DNA of 15,883 nt from Bacteroidetes bacterium UBA955 (GTDB lineage Bacteria > Bacteroidota > Bacteroidia > NS11-12g > UBA955): positions 19,046-34,928 of the forward strand of contig DBCP01000048.1 of the NCBI GenBank assembly GCA_002293105.1, given 5' to 3'. The notes beneath the pieces are model-generated. The model was not told where the DNA came from. It did no database searches and saw only the letters and a program-made list of their open reading frames with translations. Positions 8,674 to 14,346 of this stretch are shown piece by piece. The first letter of the stretch is position 1; every line of letters begins with the position of its first letter. Made by a program: the position numbers and the translations under genes.

Positions 8674-8972
8674 AGGGTGTTGAGATCCCTGATAACTTCT
8701 GTTGAAAAAGCCACCGGTTTCTCGCTGAATAGCACTTTTGTCTTGGCCCAGGTTTCTTCAAAAAGAGCCGAATGGCGATAATTATTGAGACAATCCTCAT
8801 CGTCCCAAAGACTGTAAGTCGATAATTGATTGGGTTTTCCAGCCGTTTGTAACAACTTTAATCCCTGACAACCAGGAAAATTCCGGATGGCAATTTTAGA
8901 TACATCAAACACGGATAGAAATTCATCTACCTTATCTGATTGAAAGGTCATGATTACAATTCGATTGATCAT
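8670..8972 (-). CDS. ABM-domain (antibiotic biosynthesis monooxygenase-like) small protein
   Basis: A 100-residue single-domain protein resembling the dimeric alpha+beta ABM family (PF03992 type). It begins MINRIVIMTF, with a central FPGCQGLKLLQ strand, the STYSLWDDEDCLNNYRHSALF segment typical of the family and a C-terminal KPVAFSTEVI strand. No signal peptide or membrane segment is visible. The name is historical: most small ABM proteins are of unknown function, and some are monooxygenases or haem-degrading enzymes; I see no residues that settle this. ATG 8972 overlaps the stop of the upstream DUF62 gene (ATGA), so the two are translated together. The stop TAG overlaps the convergent oxidase gene by four bases. 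Confidence 0.83.
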   Translation of the reverse strand: MINRIVIMTFQSDKVDEFLSVFDVSKIAIRNFPGCQGLKLLQTAGKPNQLSTYSLWDDEDCLNNYRHSALFEETWAKTKVLFSEKPVAFSTEVIRDLNTL

Positions 8973-9775
8973 TCTTTAAAAAATAAAACAACAGGTTTAT
9001 CCTCGTTCAAGGATAGGTATTGCGCCGCAGATCCAGCATTTACTGCAATTTGCATGATATCGCCGTGGCCGAACATGCACAATTCCATCCCTTCGGGTAC
9101 ATCATTGTACGATTGGCTGAGTCGGCTAATTTCCATTGTGCTGTTCAACATCAATCGGAAAGGACGCCCTTGACCTACCTCCTCAAACATCTGTTTGTTG
9201 ATATTCAAGTATGCATTTCCGTAATAATCGTTGTAGATCACGGTTAATCGCATCATTCCATTCGATAAAGTGGGTTGTGGCGGCGATGATCGAACCATCA
9301 TTTCTTTGATGGGGAATCCAGCGGCTTCCAAATCCATATTGGTGGAAAGCAATTGTTTTAATGCTGGAATATAAACCTCCTTTAACGGATCAAAAATAGT
9401 GACATTTTCGGCCGGTGTGATATTGTAATAAATGATTTCCTCCTCCCCAAAATACAAGGGCAACAAACCAGAGTCTGGACCCATAAAATACTTCCCTTTG
9501 TGTTTGGCAACGACAAATCGATTGGGCAGTCGGCTCATTGTTCCGAAGCGACAAATATGCACGGTGCCTTCAGGGAACTCGTTTAACACCAATTTTAAAA
9601 ATACACTCTGCCCCAAAATGTGACCCTTTTTAAAGGGCTGTGGCGTAATGAGTGTTTTTAATGCTGCAAATTCTGTAGCCATTCTCGCCATTACAACCGT
9701 ATAATCGGGCGATTCTATCCGAAAATCGCAAATCAAATGAATGAGTGGCTGGTTTGGTTGGTTGCTATTCGACAT
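8969..9775 (-). CDS. Divergent SAM hydroxide adenosyltransferase (DUF62) family protein
   Basis: A 268-residue protein of the family that includes SAM hydroxide adenosyltransferases and SAM-dependent fluorinase/chlorinase. Matching landmarks are the N-terminal strand LIHLICDF with Asp17 (family T-D-F-G), FPEGTVHI (67-74), YFMGPDSG (96-103; family GPDNG), the C-domain start YNDYYGNAYLNI (181-192; family D-x-F-G-N-x-x-T-N) and the end FGHGDIMQIAVNAGSAAQYL (235-254; family G-x-L-E-I-A-x-N-x-G-x-A-A). The canonical VDPGVGxxRR segment reads RFGTMSRLPNR with no aspartate, and the HGRD segment reads FDPLKE, so the Asp-Arg-His water-activating triad is not conserved. It may bind SAM or a nucleoside without the classical reaction. 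It heads a two-gene unit with the ABM protein. Fold assignment is firm; activity is open. Confidence 0.85.
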   Translation of the reverse strand: MSNSNQPNQPLIHLICDFRIESPDYTVVMARMATEFAALKTLITPQPFKKGHILGQSVFLKLVLNEFPEGTVHICRFGTMSRLPNRFVVAKHKGKYFMGPDSGLLPLYFGEEEIIYYNITPAENVTIFDPLKEVYIPALKQLLSTNMDLEAAGFPIKEMMVRSSPPQPTLSNGMMRLTVIYNDYYGNAYLNINKQMFEEVGQGRPFRLMLNSTMEISRLSQSYNDVPEGMELCMFGHGDIMQIAVNAGSAAQYLSLNEDKPVVLFFKE

Positions 9776-9794
9776 GAATGAGATTTTGCAGCTG

Positions 9795-9812
9795 TTTGGA
9801 TATCACTCCAAA
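9795..9812. repeat. Inverted repeat in the leader of the DUF62 gene
   Basis: TTTGGA (9795-9800) and TCCAAA (9807-9812) are perfect 6-base inverted arms around the 6-base spacer TATCAC. The element lies 20-37 bases upstream of the DUF62 start codon and just downstream of a promoter-like TATATTTG box, so in RNA it would be a small hairpin near the 5' end or, in DNA, an operator-sized palindrome. It is short enough to arise by chance. Confidence 0.3.
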
Positions 9813-9821
9813 GAAGCAATA

Positions 9822-9829
9822 CAAATATA
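9822..9829 (-). promoter_or_regulatory. Putative Bacteroidota -7 promoter element
   Basis: Read on the minus strand this is TATATTTG, an exact match to the TAnnTTTG -7 consensus of Bacteroidota sigma factor. It sits about 46 bases before ATG 9775, leaving a plausible leader of around 40 bases for the DUF62-ABM unit. I do not see a matching -33 TTTG at the usual distance upstream, so the call is tentative. Confidence 0.4.
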
Positions 9830-9879
9830 TTCAATGTCCGTGCGATTGCGGGGATAAATTTGATCTTTTCGCAGGGTTG

Positions 9880-12141
9880 TTATTTCTTGCAGCAACCGCC
9901 GCCGGCTTTATCGCCTTTAAGTGGCATTGCTTTCCGATCGAGTACTTTTCCCAATTTGTCACCTTCGGCAATGCTATAACAACGATCGATCGATAACCCC
10001 TTGATAATTTCCTTTTTCTTTGGATTGCCGCCCCACCAAATTTCTAAGGATTCAATAGTGGTGAATTTACCCAGGCCTGCCTCAACTTGCAAACTGCTCG
10101 CGCCAAACGAACCACCGCTTCCCACCGTGAGGTGAAAATCTTGCACTTGATTCCCTTCCTTACATCGGATGACTACGCGTGAATTTTGTGCATCCTTGGA
10201 AACAGTCTTGCCTTGTAGTTTTAATGTAATCCAATGGTTTCCATGGTTGGGATTGGCAAACAATGCGTTGTGTGCATTGTCACCCTCTACCGCACCGCCT
10301 AACGTAGTATAAATGTCTTGGTCGCCATCATTGTCCAAATCACCAAAGGCAATGCCATGTCCTTTTTGTAGATGACCGATGCCTGATCCATTGGTGATTT
10401 CCGCAAAACGCTGTCCACCCATGTTCTTGAAAACCCTATTGGGTACCAGTGAATTGAATTCAAAAGCCCCCGTTCCTGTGTATACATCCAACCAACCATC
10501 GTTGTCGAGGTCGCCAAAATTGAACCCCATCGCAAAGATCATTTTGTTCAATCCGGCTTCAGCAGTTACATCGGTAAACGTTTCATTGCCATTGTTTCGA
10601 TACAATTTTGCCCGCTCCGTACCACTATTTATACCCATCATTTCCATGGCGGCTTCTTCTCCCACGACGGACAGTTTATCAGTTGGAAAAGAAGTGCAGA
10701 AAATATCCTCAAATCCATCGTTGTTGTAATCAAATGTGATCGCCGGAAACGTGCGAAATGGTTTGGTTACCCCAGCTTTCGCGGCGATGTTTTCAAATTT
10801 TATGGTGCCGTTGCCACTTTTGCCGCGGTTCATGAAAAGTTTGTTGTCTTGATTCAAACAAGCTATGTATAAATCTTGCCATCCGTCATTATTGAAATCG
10901 GCAAAAACAGCCGCTTTTGCATAGCCAAAGTTGCCGTCTATGCCCCAGTCCTGTGCGACATTCTTGAAGGTTTCGTTGCCATTGTTGATGAATAGTTCAC
11001 AAGGGAACTGGTTTTGGTCGTTGTTTTCGTTGGCGATAAATACATCCAACAACCCATCGTTATTGACATCGGCCCATGCCGCGGTTTCAGTTGGGTAGGC
11101 ATTGCCCATTCCCGCAGCATATGTGATGTCGCTAAATGTCCCATCGCCATTGTTCTTCAATAAACTATTGGGCCATTCACCGCCCTTGTCTAACCAAGCC
11201 CCCCGCAACACCAAGATGTCAACAAATCCGTCATTGTTAAAGTCAGCCTGCTTCGCATTCAATCCGCCTGTGAGACCGGTCAACATCGCTTTGTCCGTTT
11301 CATCGGTGTAGCCACCTTTGGTGTCAGACATGAAAAGATTGGGTTCGTCGAATAGTCCGTAAGAGGTACAAAAAATATCCATGTACCCATCGTTGTTAAA
11401 GTCTTCAATGATCGCGGCGCCTGCAAGCCTGTTTACATCCACACCCAATTCTGTGGCCAAGTTTTCCAAGGGTACGAAACCCGTAACATTCTCGTCAAGT
11501 GCTGCAAAATCAATAAAATGTTCTTTTGGAACTTCGGAAGGGTATTTACCCAAGGTCATGTAGGCGATGTTCATCAACCACTTGCTCTGGTAATCTTTGG
11601 GGTAAACGCGCAAAATTTGGGTGTAAAACTCGATAGCAGTAAGTGAGCCTTTGGTGTTCTTGTGAAAAGCTTTGGGCTTCAGCGGAACAATACAGCTGGC
11701 AGAATTGTGATTTGCAATGCAATTGTCGTTTTCTCCCATTCGCAAATAGGCCACGGCCAATAGGTCAAAAACCTTTTTGAAATTCGGGTCGGCCAATGCC
11801 TTTTCTCCACCGCCAGGATATTTGTTGATCATCGCAGTAAGCGTTTTGATGCTTTGGTCAGTGTTTCCTGAATTGAGCAATTCAAAGCAATATTTGGTTT
11901 CCCAGTTTATAATATCAATGGGATTGGTGTAATTGTGCGATTCTTGCAGCATCTGCGCCGCTTTTCGTCCACTCAAAAAGTAATTTGTATTGGGGTCGGC
12001 AATGGAATTTAAACTGTCTAAGACCTTGGCCATTTTTCGGTTGCCGTCGAAACGGGGATCTTCAGTGGGGTCTTGGGAGGTTTGACAAGATGTAAAAAAT
12101 GTAACAGAAATAACAAAAAGCAATCGGGTAAGCGTCTTCAT
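9880..12141 (-). CDS. CRTAC1-type lipoprotein with FG-GAP/VCBS repeats and ASPIC/UnbV domain
   Basis: A 753-residue predicted lipoprotein. The signal MKTLTRLLFVISVTFFTSC has a lipobox with Cys19 as the likely lipidation site. Residues 50-200 are helical and TPR-like, with a conserved-looking Cys pair (CIANHNSASC, 141-150) and LMNIAYMTLGKYP. Seven FG-GAP/VCBS repeats follow, each with a D-x-[ND]-NDG-x-x-D calcium-binding loop, near 247, 300, 358, 415, 471, 544 and 601. The C-terminal ASPIC/UnbV domain spans about 635-722 (NHWITLKLQG to IESLEIWWGG), and the protein ends GGGCCKK. It should form a seven-bladed beta-propeller on the cell surface or in the periplasm. Bacteroidota homologues are of unknown function. 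The gene stands alone, 104 bases upstream of the DUF62 gene on the same strand and divergent from phoH. Confidence 0.92.
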   Translation of the reverse strand: MKTLTRLLFVISVTFFTSCQTSQDPTEDPRFDGNRKMAKVLDSLNSIADPNTNYFLSGRKAAQMLQESHNYTNPIDIINWETKYCFELLNSGNTDQSIKTLTAMINKYPGGGEKALADPNFKKVFDLLAVAYLRMGENDNCIANHNSASCIVPLKPKAFHKNTKGSLTAIEFYTQILRVYPKDYQSKWLMNIAYMTLGKYPSEVPKEHFIDFAALDENVTGFVPLENLATELGVDVNRLAGAAIIEDFNNDGYMDIFCTSYGLFDEPNLFMSDTKGGYTDETDKAMLTGLTGGLNAKQADFNNDGFVDILVLRGAWLDKGGEWPNSLLKNNGDGTFSDITYAAGMGNAYPTETAAWADVNNDGLLDVFIANENNDQNQFPCELFINNGNETFKNVAQDWGIDGNFGYAKAAVFADFNNDGWQDLYIACLNQDNKLFMNRGKSGNGTIKFENIAAKAGVTKPFRTFPAITFDYNNDGFEDIFCTSFPTDKLSVVGEEAAMEMMGINSGTERAKLYRNNGNETFTDVTAEAGLNKMIFAMGFNFGDLDNDGWLDVYTGTGAFEFNSLVPNRVFKNMGGQRFAEITNGSGIGHLQKGHGIAFGDLDNDGDQDIYTTLGGAVEGDNAHNALFANPNHGNHWITLKLQGKTVSKDAQNSRVVIRCKEGNQVQDFHLTVGSGGSFGASSLQVEAGLGKFTTIESLEIWWGGNPKKKEIIKGLSIDRCYSIAEGDKLGKVLDRKAMPLKGDKAGGGCCKK
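10322..11404. repeat. DNA-level echo of the FG-GAP repeats
   Basis: On the plus strand, variants of CCATCGTTGTTGAAGTC recur at about 10326, 10498, 10715, 10886, 11057, 11231 and 11390. They are the reverse complements of the codons for the DxNNDG calcium loops of the lipoprotein gene. Four of the six spacings fall at 171-174 bases, that is 57-58 codons, one per propeller blade; the others are 159 and 217. They are coding repeats, not an independent element. Confidence 0.8.
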
Positions 12142-12368
12142 GAACAGGGTATTTGATTCATTTGTTTAAACGGCAATCGTGGGTTGATATTTTCTCAAAT
12201 TGACTTTATGACAGTAATCCAACAAATTCAATGGTTTGTAAGCCTAGATTGAACGTCTTGTGGTGAATTATTGGTGGAAAATATGGGGGAAAAATAGGGC
12301 GCATTCACCGTTGCTAGGTGCTGAAAGGTGGTGTTTTTCGTTTAGGTTTGTGTTTAAATAAAACGCGC
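12142..12368. other. Divergent intergenic region between the lipoprotein gene and phoH
   Basis: This 227-base gap separates two divergently transcribed genes and should contain a promoter for each. On the plus strand a TAGGTTTG box lies just before the preferred phoH start. On the minus strand I found no exact TAnnTTTG match; GTTTAAAC (12164-12171) is a perfect 8-base palindrome about 25 bases before the lipoprotein start. No small ORF, RNA gene or clear terminator was recognised here. Confidence 0.55.
12343..12350 (+). promoter_or_regulatory. Putative -7 promoter element for phoH-purC
   Basis: TAGGTTTG matches the Bacteroidota TAnnTTTG -7 consensus exactly. Transcription would begin near 12357, about 12 bases before the preferred TTG start of phoH at 12369, which would exclude the GTG at 12318 as the start. 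No TTTG box is seen at the proper -33 distance; the nearest TTG (12311-12313) is too far upstream. Confidence 0.35.
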
Positions 12369-13358
12369 TTGTCAGAAAAAATTTACACCCTCGAACAGAT
12401 TGACCCTCAAACATTTTACGGTCCAAACAACCTGAATCTAACCATCATCAAATCGAAATTCCCCAAGTTGCAAATCATCGCAAGAGGAGAGGAAATCAAA
12501 CTGTTTGGCGATGATGCTTCCATGAATGCCTTTGAATTGGCGATGAAGCAGTTAGAAAAGACATTTCTGAAAAACAAAGAACTCAACGAACACATGGTGT
12601 TGGAAGCGCTTGAAGGCATAACCGTGGAAAAGCCCGCCGAGAGTGCATCCGCAAATTTGATTACTACAGGCGATACGCTACTCATTGGTACTCGAGGACA
12701 GCAAATCAAGGCCAGAACTAGAAACCAAGTGAAAATGGTGAATACGGCCAAAAAAAATGATATCATTTTTGCAATAGGACCAGCAGGTACAGGAAAAACC
12801 TATACCGCCGTTGCCATTGCAGTGTTGGCGCTGAAAGAACGAGAAATACGCCGAATCATACTAACCCGTCCTGCCGTAGAAGCAGGTGAGAATTTGGGTT
12901 TTTTACCGGGTGACCTGAAAGACAAAATCGACCCCTATCTCAGGCCATTGTATGATGCCCTGGAGGATATGATTCCAAATGATAAACTGAAAAGTATGAT
13001 CGAAAGTAGAACAGTGGAAATTGCCCCGTTGGCGTTCATGCGTGGAAGAACGCTTGATAATTGTTATGTGATTTTGGATGAGGCGCAAAATAGTACGGAT
13101 CTGCAATTGAAGATGTTTCTAACCCGAATGGGACCCAATGCCAAACTAATTATTACGGGCGATTTAACCCAAATTGATTTACCAAGAAAACAACAAAGTG
13201 GTCTGAATCGCGCCCTGAGGTTATTAAAAAATATCAAAGGCATAGGGATGATTCAACTTGACACAGATGATGTTGTTAGACACAGACTCGTCAAGGAAAT
13301 TGTACACGCCTACGATCGCGATGCGGAATGTGAAAAAGATTCAAGCGAGAAAAGCTAG
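12369..13358 (+). CDS. phoH: PhoH-family ATPase
   Basis: A P-loop NTPase of the PhoH/PhoL type, soluble and linked in other bacteria to RNA metabolism and phosphate-starvation regulons. With the preferred start it has 329 residues, typical for the family. An N-terminal region (1-100; TLEQIDPQTFYGPNN, FPKLQIIARG) precedes the ATPase core with Walker A GPAGTGKT (137-144), TRPAVEAGENLGFLPGDL, Walker B VILDEAQN (234-241) and the sensor-like ITGDLTQIDLP. There is no ATG near the conserved N-terminus. TTG 12369 aligns with where relatives start (x-SEKIYTLE); GTG 12318 would add 17 residues that look unrelated to the family. I prefer TTG, but the start is uncertain. purC follows 28 bases after the stop, an arrangement familiar from Flavobacteriia, so the two are probably co-transcribed. 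Confidence 0.93.
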   Translation: MSEKIYTLEQIDPQTFYGPNNLNLTIIKSKFPKLQIIARGEEIKLFGDDASMNAFELAMKQLEKTFLKNKELNEHMVLEALEGITVEKPAESASANLITTGDTLLIGTRGQQIKARTRNQVKMVNTAKKNDIIFAIGPAGTGKTYTAVAIAVLALKEREIRRIILTRPAVEAGENLGFLPGDLKDKIDPYLRPLYDALEDMIPNDKLKSMIESRTVEIAPLAFMRGRTLDNCYVILDEAQNSTDLQLKMFLTRMGPNAKLIITGDLTQIDLPRKQQSGLNRALRLLKNIKGIGMIQLDTDDVVRHRLVKEIVHAYDRDAECEKDSSEKS

Positions 13359-13386
13359 TCCCCAAATAAATTTGTATTCCAACAAT

Positions 13387-14346
13387 ATGACATTGAAAGC
13401 GCTGTCCGCTACCCAGTTTCAATTTAACAACCAGACCCAATTTTACAAAGGGAAGGTTCGCGACGTATACAGTATCGGTGAAGACCTATTGGTCATGGTT
13501 GCGTGCGATCGAATTTCAGCATTTGACCACGTGCTACCAAAAGCCATACCGCACAAAGGTCAGGTATTGAATGCCGTTGCAGGGTTGTTTTTGGATAAAA
13601 CCAATGATATCGTACCCAACTGGAAGATTTCTATGCCCGATCCTCACGTGACCATTGGTTATCGTTGTGAAGCCTTGCCCATAGAATTTGTCGTAAGAAA
13701 CTATTTGACTGGCCATGCATGGCGTGTGTACAAGTCCGGCGGACGTCTACTTTGCGGCAATATATTGCCCGAAGGGATGAACGAAAACGATAGGTTTCCT
13801 TCGCCCATCATAACACCTGCTACCAAAGCAACAGAAGGACATGATGAGGACACCACCTACAATGAAATTCTAGAAAAAGGCATCGTTTCCAAGGAACGTT
13901 TGGATGAATTGTACAGAATTTCCTTGGCGCTATTTCAGCGTGGAACAGAGATCGCCGCGGAAAAAGGATTGATTCTTGTTGATACCAAGTACGAATTCGG
14001 ACTTCGTAACAATGAAATTATGTTAATCGATGAGATCCATACGCCCGACAGCAGCCGATTTTTTTATGCAGATACTTATGAAGACTTGCAACGAAAAGCA
14101 TTGCCTCAGCGTCAATTGAGCAAAGAGTTCGTGCGTGAGTGGCTAATGGAAAACGGCTTCCAAGGCAAAGAAGGTGAAACAATTCCCTTTATGTCTGATG
14201 AGTTTGTGAACAGTATCACCGAGCGTTACGAAGAATTGTATCACGCCATGACAGGAAATCCACTAGCGCGGAGATCTTACGACAACATTGAAGAACAAAT
14301 TGAAAACAGCATCAAACAAGCACTCAATCAGATTGACCATGAATAA
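13387..14346 (+). CDS. purC: Phosphoribosylaminoimidazole-succinocarboxamide synthase (SAICAR synthase)
   Basis: Purine biosynthesis enzyme that joins aspartate to CAIR with ATP to give SAICAR. The 319-residue protein is the longer, yeast-like form usual in Bacteroidota. Landmarks are YKGKVRDVY near residue 20 (ATP-binding glycine-rich start), CDRISAFD, LPIEFVVRNYLTGHAW (signature 1 region), PIITPATKATEGHDED, LFQRGTEIAAEKGLILVDTK and LIDEIHTPDSSRFFYAD (signature 2 region), followed by the conserved KEFVREWLMENGFQGKEG tail. The frame is open for 129 bases upstream inside phoH, but ATG 13387 gives the normal N-terminus and follows the phoH stop by 28 bases. No other pur gene is in view. The last 8 bases overlap the start of the downstream secreted protein gene. 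Confidence 0.97.
   Translation: MTLKALSATQFQFNNQTQFYKGKVRDVYSIGEDLLVMVACDRISAFDHVLPKAIPHKGQVLNAVAGLFLDKTNDIVPNWKISMPDPHVTIGYRCEALPIEFVVRNYLTGHAWRVYKSGGRLLCGNILPEGMNENDRFPSPIITPATKATEGHDEDTTYNEILEKGIVSKERLDELYRISLALFQRGTEIAAEKGLILVDTKYEFGLRNNEIMLIDEIHTPDSSRFFYADTYEDLQRKALPQRQLSKEFVREWLMENGFQGKEGETIPFMSDEFVNSITERYEELYHAMTGNPLARRSYDNIEEQIENSIKQALNQIDHE

Noticed and set aside
9841..9873. TGCGA...TCGCA inverted arms downstream of the lipoprotein gene as a terminator
   Set aside because: The arms are only five bases with a loop of over 20 bases and no T-run follows on the minus strand.
10322..11404. Regularly spaced short repeats that might be taken for a CRISPR-like array
   Set aside because: The repeats are degenerate, spaced about 171-174 bases and in frame with the calcium-loop codons of the FG-GAP propeller.
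13258..13386. A 43-codon upstream extension of purC into phoH
   Set aside because: The extension has no similarity to SAICAR synthase N-termini and overlaps conserved phoH codons; ATG 13387 gives the normal start.
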